Below are positions 7,516 through 14,109 of a DNA stretch of 64,000 bases, piece by piece. Below the pieces are notes generated by a model. It was given only the letters and a program-made list of their open reading frames with translations, made no database searches and had not been told where the DNA came from. Each line of letters opens with the position of its first letter. Position 1 is the stretch's first letter. The stretch is taken from positions 496,001-560,000 of the forward strand of contig NZ_PSYW01000002.1 in the NCBI RefSeq assembly GCF_003383095.1, written 5' to 3'. The position numbers and the translations under genes are program-made. This DNA is from Haloferax sp. Atlit-12N (GTDB lineage Archaea; Halobacteriota; Halobacteria; Halobacteriales; Haloferacaceae).

Positions 7516-8618
7516 TCGAAGTTCCTCCACTCGTCCGCCCAGCCGTCGTAGCCGACCTCCTCAGGCGACTTGTTGCCGAGGACGACCTCGAACGTGGGCA
7601 TGTTGATGTTGTAGGCGATTTCCTCGTAGCCCCAGTCGTTTTCGACCCAGTCCTCGCGGACGCCCGCGTAGGGGGTGACGGGGAAGTACGCCTCGACGGA
7701 CGTCTCGGCGATGAGCTGTTTCGCCGGGCGGCGCGTCTCGAAGACGCCCGCGCCGATGTACTTGATGTCGTTGTCCTCGATGACCCGCTTCGCCTCGGTG
7801 ATGTCCGAGGGCTTCACGTCACCGCTGGCGGCGAGATTGACGACGAGCGGGCGCATCTCGACGCCGTAGCGGACGCCGATGTACTGGAAGGCGTTGTGGG
7901 CCGCCAACTGGACGACCTTGCGCGACGCCCGATCGAAGATGTCCTGGTAGTCGCGGTCGATGCGGTCGAGAACGTCGGCTTTGTACGCGTCGGCGTTGTC
8001 GCGGAACGTCTCTTCGTACTCGGGGGCGAGTTCGACTAACCCGTCGGTGATGTTGTCGACGGCGGTCTTGGCGCGTTGGGGGTCGAGCCAGAAGTGGGGG
8101 TCCTTCCCGCGACCTTCGCCGACGCCCTCCTCGTCGCGGTCGAGGCTCGCGGCGAGTTCCACGAGTTCGACGCCCTCGCGGACGTTGATGAGTTGGGTGT
8201 CAACGTCGTCGTCTTTCAGCGTCTGGATGGCGCGGTCGGCCCACGGCTGGAAGTCCTCACCGACGTGGACGAACGCGTCGGCCTCGATGATGTCGCGCGT
8301 GACGCTCGCGTCGGGTTCCCACCCGTGACCGTGGAGGCCGGTCGGAATGAGGTTTTTGAGCGTGACTGGCGTGTCGGCCGCGACCTTGCGCGCGAAGTCG
8401 TAGAAACTGAAGAACGAGGCGACCACGACGTACTCGTCTTCCGACTCCGACCCGCCGGAGGCGTCGTTCGAGCCGGTGTTCGAGCCGTCGCTTCCGCCTC
8501 CCGCTCCGCCGCCACCGCCGAGACAGCCGGCGAGGCCGGCCGTCAACAGACCGGAACCGGCCGCGACGACCGACCGCCGAGAGAGTTTGGGGTCGGACGA
8601 ATCTGCGTTAGTGTTCAT
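7512..8618 (-). CDS. znuA: metal-binding lipoprotein of zinc/manganese ABC transporter (cluster A-I)
   Basis: The protein has 368 residues from the ATG at 8618. A longer in-frame extension upstream lacks protein-like composition. The N-terminus carries a Tat signal (SRRSVVAAG) and a lipobox (LAGC, Cys near residue 31), then a Gly/Ser/Asn-rich tether, so it is exported folded and lipid-anchored. Candidate metal ligands are His in PTGLHGHGWEP, His in DPHFWLDP and His in QLAAHNAFQYIG. The long His/Asp-rich loop found in many zinc-specific ZnuA proteins is absent, so manganese or another divalent ion remains possible. It heads the three-gene operon. Confidence 0.87.
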   Translation of the reverse strand: MNTNADSSDPKLSRRSVVAAGSGLLTAGLAGCLGGGGGAGGGSDGSNTGSNDASGGSESEDEYVVVASFFSFYDFARKVAADTPVTLKNLIPTGLHGHGWEPDASVTRDIIEADAFVHVGEDFQPWADRAIQTLKDDDVDTQLINVREGVELVELAASLDRDEEGVGEGRGKDPHFWLDPQRAKTAVDNITDGLVELAPEYEETFRDNADAYKADVLDRIDRDYQDIFDRASRKVVQLAAHNAFQYIGVRYGVEMRPLVVNLAASGDVKPSDITEAKRVIEDNDIKYIGAGVFETRRPAKQLIAETSVEAYFPVTPYAGVREDWVENDWGYEEIAYNINMPTFEVVLGNKSPEEVGYDGWADEWRNFE

Positions 8619-8804
8619 CACTATGTGAAATAGATGCAAGCACCCATATAGATTTGTTGCTCTAAGGTTGAATTTTGACGCGTCTAATTCACCGGTGGCG
8701 AACCGCAATAACTCGCAAGACACCGACGACGCGACAGTCGAGACGCGGCAGTCGGGCCCATCGGCGTGCAAATCTCTTTGAGTCGGCGCGTCCAACGGCG
8801 GGAC
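8619..8804. promoter_or_regulatory. divergent intergenic region between the metal-uptake operon and the glutaredoxin gene
   Basis: The leftward side is AT-rich. Read on the minus strand, a CTATATGG element at about 8644-8653 lies some 26-35 bases before the start at 8618, a suitable distance for a TATA box giving a very short or absent leader. Just upstream of it is AAATTCAACCTTAGAGC (8660-8680), which is where a metal-dependent repressor could bind, but I see no clear palindrome. The rightward promoter is not recognisable. Confidence 0.35.
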
Positions 8805-9044
8805 ATGGGAATCGAACTCTACGCGCTCGATGGCTGTCCGTACTGCGAGAAGGTCCACGACGCGCTGTCCGAGGCGGACGTCGACTACGAGACGCAGTGG
8901 GTCGACGCGCTGCACTCGGACCGAAACGAGGTCAAGCGCGTGAGCGGCCAGCGCGGCGTCCCGGTCCTCGTGGACGACGACCGCGGCGTGACGATGGCCG
9001 AGAGCGAGAAAATCCTCCAGTACGTCGACCAGACGCTGGCATGA
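8805..9044 (+). CDS. glutaredoxin-like protein
   Basis: The 79-residue protein has the redox motif CPYC at residues 10-13, a cis-proline in GVPVLV near residues 48-53, and an ESEKILQYV helix at the C-terminus. This is the compact thioredoxin fold of a class I glutaredoxin or NrdH-type protein. It would reduce disulfides or handle low-molecular-weight thiols. Haloarchaea use gamma-glutamylcysteine rather than glutathione, so the physiological electron donor may differ from the textbook one. The start at 8805 was chosen because MGIELYALDGCPYC is a complete first strand. Its TGA overlaps the ATG of the cobalamin adenosyltransferase gene (ATGA). Confidence 0.88.
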   Translation: MGIELYALDGCPYCEKVHDALSEADVDYETQWVDALHSDRNEVKRVSGQRGVPVLVDDDRGVTMAESEKILQYVDQTLA

Positions 9045-9574
9045 AGATATACACCGGCCGCGGCGACGAGGGGATGACCGACCTGCGGGACATGACCCGC
9101 GTGTCGAAGACGAGCCACCGCATCGAGGCCTACGGGACAGTCGACGAGGTGAACGCCCTCGTCGGAACGGTCCGCCCGACCGGCCACGACGACGTGGACG
9201 ACGTGCTGGAAGCCGTCCAGAACCACCTCCACATCGTGCAGGCTGACCTCGCGAACCCCGACCCCGACGATGGAGACCCGCAGATAACTGCCGACCACGT
9301 GGACGAACTCGAAGCGTGGATTGACGAGGCCGACGAGGAACTCGACCCGCTCACGTCGTTTATCCTCCCCGGCGGGAGCGAGACGGGGGCGAAGCTCCAC
9401 CACGCCCGCGCGGTGTCGCGGCGGGCCGAGCGCCGCGTCGTCTCGCTCGCGGCCGAAGAACCCGTCAACGAGGAAGTCGTCGCGTACCTCAACCGACTCT
9501 CCGACGCGCTGTTCGTCTTCGCGCGACTGGTCAACAAGCGCGACGGCGTGCCCGAGGAGTCGCCGACGTACTGA
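9041..9574 (+). CDS. pduO: ATP:cob(I)alamin adenosyltransferase (PduO type)
   Basis: The protein has 177 residues. It begins MKIYTGRGDEGMT, the N-terminal ATP-binding pattern of PduO-type adenosyltransferases (TxxGDxGxT). It also contains RIEAYGTVDEVNALVG and, later, FILPGGSETGAKLHHARAVS with RRAERRVV, the conserved helices lining the active site. It transfers the adenosyl group of ATP to cob(I)alamin to give adenosylcobalamin, the cofactor of methylmalonyl-CoA mutase and class II ribonucleotide reductase. Translation is coupled to the glutaredoxin by a four-base overlap. A linked thiol protein could help keep the cobalamin reduced, but that is speculation. Confidence 0.92.
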   Translation: MKIYTGRGDEGMTDLRDMTRVSKTSHRIEAYGTVDEVNALVGTVRPTGHDDVDDVLEAVQNHLHIVQADLANPDPDDGDPQITADHVDELEAWIDEADEELDPLTSFILPGGSETGAKLHHARAVSRRAERRVVSLAAEEPVNEEVVAYLNRLSDALFVFARLVNKRDGVPEESPTY

Positions 9575-9735
9575 GTCCGAGCGCCCGCGTCACCCGCCGG
9601 CGTCGGCGCGGGCGGCGCAGCCGCTCACGAGGATAATGGGACCAGGACGGACGAATCGTGCCCACGGTATCGCCGTCCCGGAAGGGCCAGACGCTAACTG
9701 GGACCGACCACGAAGTGTGGCCTGCGTTCCCAGTT

Positions 9736-9749
9736 TTAGGTATGCCTAA
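9736..9749. promoter_or_regulatory. DtxR/IdeR-like palindromic operator candidate
   Basis: TTAGGTATGCCTAA is a palindrome with only the two symmetric central positions differing, and it matches the general TTAGG-n4-CCTAA form of DtxR-family (iron or manganese repressor) boxes. It lies 93 bases before the small gene at 9842. Directly upstream, bases 9696-9703 and 9728-9735 form an 8-base inverted repeat followed by TTTTAGG, so the box may overlap a terminator of the preceding operon. Confidence 0.5.
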
Positions 9750-9841
9750 GAATCACTAAAGTGTATCGCTCTTTCCCAGAGAGATAACTCTCGGTAACAC
9801 GTGACATAACCGTTTTCTCGTCGCCGGGACTATCCGGAGGT

Positions 9842-10093
9842 ATGAACCGACACTTCACCGACGCGCGGTACTACTTCCGACGGGGATTCGAGCACCTGTA
9901 CGCTGGACTCGACGAGGAGACGGCACCCCTCCGTCGCCGCCTCATGGCGGCGCTCGGGCGGGAAATAGAAGACGAAGCGGAGTCCGAGCCGCAGACGCCA
10001 CGGGAGCGCGTCGAGTACGGCGCGCGCCGGGCGGCGACGCGGAGTCGCCGGGCCGCCGGGCGGGTTCGCAGTCGCGTGCGGCGACCCGAGTAG
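9842..10093 (+). CDS. small basic-tailed haloarchaeal protein of unknown function (83 aa)
   Basis: The 83-residue protein begins MNRHFTDARYYFRRGFEH. That resembles a haloarchaeal family of small helical proteins starting with a DARYY..RA.EH-type helix, and I cannot name it with certainty. Residues 49-57 are acidic and the last 30 residues are very rich in Arg and Ala (RRAATRSRRAAGRVRSRVRR), unusual in an acidic proteome and suggestive of nucleic acid or membrane contact. A GGAGG sequence five bases before the ATG fixes the start. A DtxR-like palindrome 93 bases upstream suggests metal control. A hairpin follows the stop. Confidence 0.65.
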   Translation: MNRHFTDARYYFRRGFEHLYAGLDEETAPLRRRLMAALGREIEDEAESEPQTPRERVEYGARRAATRSRRAAGRVRSRVRRPE

Positions 10094-10100
10094 GCTCGTT

Positions 10101-10122
10101 TGTGCCCCCGAATCGGGGCACA
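10101..10122 (+). terminator. hairpin after the small gene at 9842-10093
   Basis: TGTGCCCC and GGGGCACA form an 8-base stem around a 6-base loop, 7 bases after the stop codon and before the tRNA-Val promoter region. There is no long T run, so it may be an RNA-stabilising 3' end rather than an intrinsic terminator. Confidence 0.4.
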
Positions 10123-10165
10123 ACGTAAGTCTTAATTGGCGGCGCGGGAAATCGAAATCGTAGCC

Positions 10166-10240
10166 GGGTTGGTGGTCTAGCCAGGTTATGACGGCTCCTT
10201 CACACGGAGCAGGCCGGCGGTTCGAATCCGCCCCAACCCA
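10166..10240 (+). tRNA. tRNA-Val (anticodon CAC)
   Basis: The 75-base sequence folds as a full cloverleaf. The acceptor GGGTTGG pairs with CCAACCC and has discriminator A. The anticodon stem GCTCC/GGAGC encloses the loop TTCACAC, giving anticodon CAC for the valine codon GUG. The T arm is GGCGG-TTCGAAT-CCGCC. CCA is not encoded. A CTTAATTGG stretch at 10131-10139, about 30 bases upstream, fits a TATA element. The 3' end is partly repeated at 10361-10381. Confidence 0.95.
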
Positions 10241-10360
10241 TTTTCTGATTCCTCGCAACGACGAGCGACAGCGAGGAGTCCGTGGAATCGAAAATTGTCA
10301 CGGCGGATTCGAACTCAGAGAGACGCAGCGCGACCGAAGGGAGCGACCGTCTCTCGATTA

Positions 10361-10381
10361 GTTCGAATCCGCTCCAACCCA
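10361..10381 (+). repeat. partial direct copy of the tRNA-Val 3' end (att-like scar)
   Basis: These 21 bases match 10220-10240, the T loop, T stem and acceptor 3' strand of tRNA-Val, with one mismatch. A second matching block follows: 10261-10276 repeats exactly at 10394-10409 (ACGAGCGACAGCGAGG). Two collinear copies of a tRNA 3' end with flanking sequence are what remains after an element integrates at a tRNA gene or after a local duplication. No integrase gene is present between them. Confidence 0.6.
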
Positions 10382-10473
10382 GACCACACAACAACGAGCG
10401 ACAGCGAGGCATCCACGGCACTAAACCGGCCACTAGCAGTCAAACATCAAAACAGAACCCGCCCGCCGAGCGC

Positions 10474-10662
10474 CTACGCGATGTCGTCGAGCGAGACGGC
10501 GCTCCCGCGGTCAACCGTAATCCACGACGTCGTCAACTCTTCTGACTTCGGAGAGAAGACCGTCAGTTCGGTTGGGTTCTCCGGGTCGTCATAGATGCAT
10601 TCGAGGTCGAACACCGGCGCGTCGGCCAACTCGTCGGAACTGTGGGGTGCGGCCGTGCTCAT
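10474..10662 (-). CDS. small acidic protein, DUF7511-like (62 aa)
   Basis: The 62-residue protein ends in a segment reading ELTVFSPKSEELTTSWITVD followed by AVSLDDIA. This is a pattern I associate with a short haloarchaeal family (DUF7511) in which a beta-hairpin ends in a Trp-Ile-Thr-Val-Asp motif. I chose the ATG at 10662 because it overlaps the stop of the upstream zinc-ribbon gene as TGATG, giving translational coupling. A longer frame exists but would run antisense through that gene's start. Function is unknown. Both genes lie in DNA that looks more AT-rich than its surroundings, downstream of the tRNA-Val repeat. Confidence 0.6.
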   Translation of the reverse strand: MSTAAPHSSDELADAPVFDLECIYDDPENPTELTVFSPKSEELTTSWITVDRGSAVSLDDIA

Positions 10663-10811
10663 CAGATGGATACGTCCGTCTTGCAACTCGCACACAGCGC
10701 GCCGGCGACCGCCTCCTTCGGGACGGAGGTCCCGCATCGAGGGCACCGAGAACGGGTGCGCGAGTACTCCGTGTACGGTGCAATCCGCGAATTCTCGTTG
10801 GATTCGCTCAT
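10662..10811 (-). CDS. tiny zinc-ribbon protein (49 aa)
   Basis: The 49-residue protein has CPRCG at residues 23-27 and CASC at 40-43, two knuckles 13 residues apart, typical of a minimal zinc ribbon. The start MSESNENS (ATG at 10811) precedes a polar leader. The stop shares one base with the next gene's start (TGATG), so the pair probably makes two proteins that act together. I cannot assign a function. Such ribbons often bind nucleic acid or serve as protein adaptors. Confidence 0.6.
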   Translation of the reverse strand: MSESNENSRIAPYTEYSRTRSRCPRCGTSVPKEAVAGALCASCKTDVSI

Positions 10812-11312
10812 ACACGACCAAATAAGACACGAGTACAAGAAGTTTTGGATATTGTGGGTGTGATATCTCAGATTTGAACTCGAATGTAACGACAATCGGA
10901 GAAGTAGTTCACACTCCTCAACGTCATAGGGGCAATCGGTACCGGGGTGGGAAGTCAACTACGGCGACGCTCAGTACCCTGCGAGACAGCCAGCGATTCG
11001 ACACCGTCCCGCTTTCGAAACGCTCAGCCGACCGCGTCACTCAAACTGTCAAGAACTTCGAATAAACGAGAAACTACCCCGTTAGCTTCGGCGACGAACT
11101 CGATTTTCTGACAGTTAAAGCGTAGCGTCTCCCGTGAAACATCGTGTTTCGTGAACTGTTGCGGAAAAACTGGTCAACAAGCCCCCAGTATCGAAATCAG
11201 AGACAGACTAACCGTCTATACCATCAGGTAAGTTGACAGCCTCTACGCGAAACTATTGAAACTATCTCGTCAGCTTTTGCCCACGGCATTGGTAGACTGT
11301 CATCGCAGACAC
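10812..11312. other. 500-base gap without a supported gene
   Basis: The stretch is clearly more AT-rich than the flanking DNA and has only short open frames whose translations lack protein-like composition. It must contain the promoters of the leftward zinc-ribbon gene and of the rightward secreted-protein gene. I see no RNA gene, no long inverted repeat and no transposase remnant. It may be part of degraded inserted DNA after tRNA-Val. Confidence 0.5.
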
Positions 11313-12737
11313 ATGAGTACACGAATACGTATCGCCGGCGTTCTCGTCGTCGTCGCCCTCGTCGCGGCGGCGGCGACGGGAACTGGACTGGCGGCGTCCG
11401 ACGGCGTGCAGTCGGTCGCCCAGCCGAACGCGCCGGCGATCGATACACGGCAGGCACAGGTACAGCAACAGACACAGACGCAGATGCAGGCGGAGTACTG
11501 CACGTATCCGAACAACGCGAGCTACGAGTCGTTCGGGGTGAGCAACCTCTCCGCGCCGGCCGGCGTCGAAGCCGGTGAGACGGTGACGGTGTCGGCGGAC
11601 ATCACGAACCCGAACGACGTGCCGATGATTCAGTGCGTCGAGTTCCGTCTGGAGGGTGACGTCGTCGTCCGCACCGGATGGGCGCTGAACCCGAACGAGA
11701 CCGAGACCATCGCGTTCGAGGTCAACACGACGGGCCTCGAAGACGGGACGTACATCCACGGCGTCGAGACGCGCGACTTCGGCGAGCTGACGACGCTCAC
11801 TGTGGGCGAACAGCCCGAGCCCGAACCCGAGGAGCCGACCGCGACGCTCCAGTTCGACGACCAGGAGTCCGACGGCAGCAACGTGACCGTCGCGAGCGCG
11901 AACCTCTCTGAGGGTGGCTACATCGCTATCCTCGACGAGAACGGGTCGGTCGTCGGTGCGACCGACTACCTCGAACCCGGTGAGCAGGAGAACGTCACCG
12001 TCCCGCTCCTCGAATCGCTAAACGAGAGCGCCACCCTGACCGCGCAGGCGCACCTCGACACCAACGACAACCAGACACTCGACTTCCTCACGTCCAATGG
12101 GACCGAGGACGGCCCCTACACGGTCAACGGCACGCCCGTCACCGACGACGCTGAAGTGACCGTCGGTGAGGAGCCGACGACTGAAGAACCGACGACCGAG
12201 GAACCAACGACCGAGGAACCGACGACTGAAGAACCGACGACCGAAGAACCGACTGACGAACCGACAGCGACCGTCGAGTTCGAAGACCAGAACTCCAACG
12301 GGGTCTCCGTTACCGTCGCGAGCGCGACCCTCTCTGAGGGCGGTTTCGTCGTGATTCACAACGAGAGCGGCGACGTCGTCGGGATATCAAACTACATCGA
12401 AGAGAGCGACAGTAACATCCGAATCTTCCTCACTGAGTCACTAAGCGAGAGCGCTACCCTAACCGCGATGGCGCATCTCGATACGAACAACAACCAACAG
12501 CTCGATTTCCTCTCGTCCGACGGTGCAGAGGACGGCCCGTACACCATGGACGGGTCGCCAGTCACCGACGACGCTGAGGTGACGATTAGCGAGGAACCGA
12601 CCACGGAGGAGCCGACGACCGAAGAACCAACGACCGAAGAACCAACAACTGAAGAACCAACAACTGAAGAACCGACGAACGAGACGGAGACTCCGCCGCC
12701 GACCGAGACGCCCATCGACAACGGAACGGAGAACTGA
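11313..12737 (+). CDS. secreted surface protein with two DUF7282-like repeats and PTTEE linkers
   Basis: The 474-residue protein starts with a Sec signal peptide (basic MSTRIR, hydrophobic core to about residue 25, then LAASDG). A Gln/Thr-rich stretch follows. Next comes a CARDB-like beta domain (about residues 65-165, with SNLSAPAGVEAGETVTVSADITNPND). Then there are two copies of a roughly 110-residue module beginning ATLQFDDQESDG or ATVEFEDQNSNG and containing VASANLSEGGYIAI, which fits the haloarchaeal DUF7282 domain. Each module ends in a tract of (PTTEE) repeats. There is no PGF-CTERM or LPXTG-like anchor at the C-terminus, so it is probably released or held non-covalently. The many NxT/S sites suggest N-glycosylation. 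The role is unknown. Confidence 0.8.
   Translation: MSTRIRIAGVLVVVALVAAAATGTGLAASDGVQSVAQPNAPAIDTRQAQVQQQTQTQMQAEYCTYPNNASYESFGVSNLSAPAGVEAGETVTVSADITNPNDVPMIQCVEFRLEGDVVVRTGWALNPNETETIAFEVNTTGLEDGTYIHGVETRDFGELTTLTVGEQPEPEPEEPTATLQFDDQESDGSNVTVASANLSEGGYIAILDENGSVVGATDYLEPGEQENVTVPLLESLNESATLTAQAHLDTNDNQTLDFLTSNGTEDGPYTVNGTPVTDDAEVTVGEEPTTEEPTTEEPTTEEPTTEEPTTEEPTDEPTATVEFEDQNSNGVSVTVASATLSEGGFVVIHNESGDVVGISNYIEESDSNIRIFLTESLSESATLTAMAHLDTNNNQQLDFLSSDGAEDGPYTMDGSPVTDDAEVTISEEPTTEEPTTEEPTTEEPTTEEPTTEEPTNETETPPPTETPIDNGTEN
12174..12256 (+). repeat. PTTEE-coding tandem repeat 1
   Basis: Imperfect 15-base units of the form CCGACGACYGARGAA encode Pro-Thr-Thr-Glu-Glu in tandem. They link the two extracellular modules and probably form a stiff, possibly glycosylated stalk. 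Confidence 0.85.
12597..12675 (+). repeat. PTTEE-coding tandem repeat 2
   Basis: This is the second run of the same 15-base unit, placed after the second module near the C-terminus. Synonymous differences between units indicate selection on the protein repeat rather than recent DNA expansion. Confidence 0.85.
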
Positions 12738-12827
12738 GACGACGACCGCCGACCGGCCCGGTCCCACCGCCGAGCCGGCTCGAACTATTTTTGACGGGAC
12801 GCGCCGGTCCGACCGACCCGGCCGCGG

Positions 12828-13199
12828 TCAGCGACCGAGCGCCGCGAGCAGGCCGTCGGGAACGGTGAGGATACCGAACCAGACCAACAGGACCACGAGC
12901 GCCGTGTAACCGATAGAGATGGCGAAGTCCTTGGCGAACCGCCGGGCTGTGTACGGATGCGCCTCGGCCGCTATCGCGTCGACACTTCCCTTGTGCAGCA
13001 GGACGAATCCGACCACGTTCGTCAGCCAGTAGCCCGTGATGACGCCCGGGAGGAACCAGCTTCTGGAGACGAGACTCACCGCGACGCCGAACGCGTAGGC
13101 GAGCGGGAGGTTGACCACGAGGTCGTTCCACCACGAAAGCGGAGACAGAACGAACCCGATAACGGCCAGAATCCCGCCTTTCACGCGCCGCCGTTCCAT
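12828..13199 (-). CDS. small membrane protein of unknown function (123 aa)
   Basis: Read from the ATG at 13199 (MERRRVKGG), the protein has a basic start and about four hydrophobic segments. One is VIGFVLSPLSWWNDLVVNLPL and another is the C-terminal FAISIGYTALVVLLVWFGIL. The WWNDLVVNLPLAYAFG section resembles small haloarchaeal membrane proteins known only as hypothetical. An upstream extension of the frame (to 13247) is possible but would place polar residues before the basic patch. No catalytic motif is visible. It is convergent with the secreted repeat protein. Confidence 0.7.
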   Translation of the reverse strand: MERRRVKGGILAVIGFVLSPLSWWNDLVVNLPLAYAFGVAVSLVSRSWFLPGVITGYWLTNVVGFVLLHKGSVDAIAAEAHPYTARRFAKDFAISIGYTALVVLLVWFGILTVPDGLLAALGR

Positions 13200-13280
13200 C
13201 CAGCTAGATGAACGGCCAGCGATAATAGTATTGTGAGTATATGGCACGCAGCGTCTGCGAACAGACCGAAGCCGCGAGGG

Positions 13281-13985
13281 TCAGTCCGCCGCGCGTGGGC
13301 CGTCGCCGACGAGCCTGTCCACGAGCGTCGTGAGGTCCGGGACAGAGAGGTCGGGTTCCGGCCCGAACGGTTCCCACGGCGAGTCCTTCCGGTCGACCCA
13401 GACGCCCTGCATCCCGGCGTGTTGCGCCCCCATCACGTCGAACCAGCCGGCGGTCGCGTGGGCGATTTCGTCGATGGGCGTCCCGGTGCGGCCGGCCGCG
13501 TGGCGGTAAATCTCCACGTCGGGTTTGAACACCCCGACCTCGTCGGCGCTGACGACGCCGTCGAGGAGGTCGCGGATGTCCGCGTGGTCGACCATCGAGT
13601 CGAGCATCTCCGGGTTCCCGTTGGAGACGACGTAGCAGTCGTAGCCGGCGTCGCGAAGGCGGCCGACCGCGTCGCGCACGTCGTCGAACACGTCGAGTTC
13701 GTGATAGACCGAGAGAATCTCGTCGCGCTCGGTCGCCGAGACCGACGCGCCGTAGGCCTCCAGCGCGTACTGGAGCGCCGCGCGGTTGACCTCGTAGAAG
13801 GGCTCGTACTCGTCGATATGGTTGCCGACGAACGTGTATTCGAGCGACCGCGACCGCCAGAGCTTCGAGACGGGTTCGGGGTCGTCGACGCGCTCGGCCA
13901 GCGCCGTTTCGGCGGCCTCGACGTCCACGAGGGTGCTGTACGAGTCGAACGTGACCGTCGAGACGTGGTCCGGGTCGAACGACAT
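13281..13985 (-). CDS. HAD-superfamily hydrolase, haloacid dehalogenase type II-like
   Basis: The 234-residue protein begins with motif I VTFDSYSTLVDVE, with the nucleophile Asp at residue 14. Motif II is CYVVSNGN with Ser, motif III is SADEVGVFKPD with Lys, and the acidic motif IV lies near AGWFDVMGAQHAG. The cap sits between motifs I and II, as in the type II 2-haloacid dehalogenases and related phosphatases. The usual DxYGTL after the nucleophile reads DSYSTL here. The substrate cannot be set from sequence. It may be a phosphatase rather than a dehalogenase. The gene stands alone, with 124 bases to the pilus operon. Confidence 0.82.
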   Translation of the reverse strand: MSFDPDHVSTVTFDSYSTLVDVEAAETALAERVDDPEPVSKLWRSRSLEYTFVGNHIDEYEPFYEVNRAALQYALEAYGASVSATERDEILSVYHELDVFDDVRDAVGRLRDAGYDCYVVSNGNPEMLDSMVDHADIRDLLDGVVSADEVGVFKPDVEIYRHAAGRTGTPIDEIAHATAGWFDVMGAQHAGMQGVWVDRKDSPWEPFGPEPDLSVPDLTTLVDRLVGDGPRAAD

Positions 13986-14109
13986 GCGCGACCCTACGGG
14001 GACGCGGGTGTTAACGATACGCCGGTCGTGCGAACCCGGCGGGAAAAAAGACCGAAGCGTGGAATGGGTCGGCGCTCCTGACGAGCGCGGCGGGAGAAAA
14101 GCGGCCTCC

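Noticed and set aside
10812..11312. Possible remnant of an integrase or transposase in the AT-rich gap after tRNA-Val
   Set aside because: No frame there gives a recognisable catalytic motif, and no terminal inverted repeats are seen.
12174..12256. Tandem repeat in the secreted protein as a possible CRISPR or regulatory repeat
   Set aside because: The repeat codes for PTTEE in frame, with synonymous differences between units.
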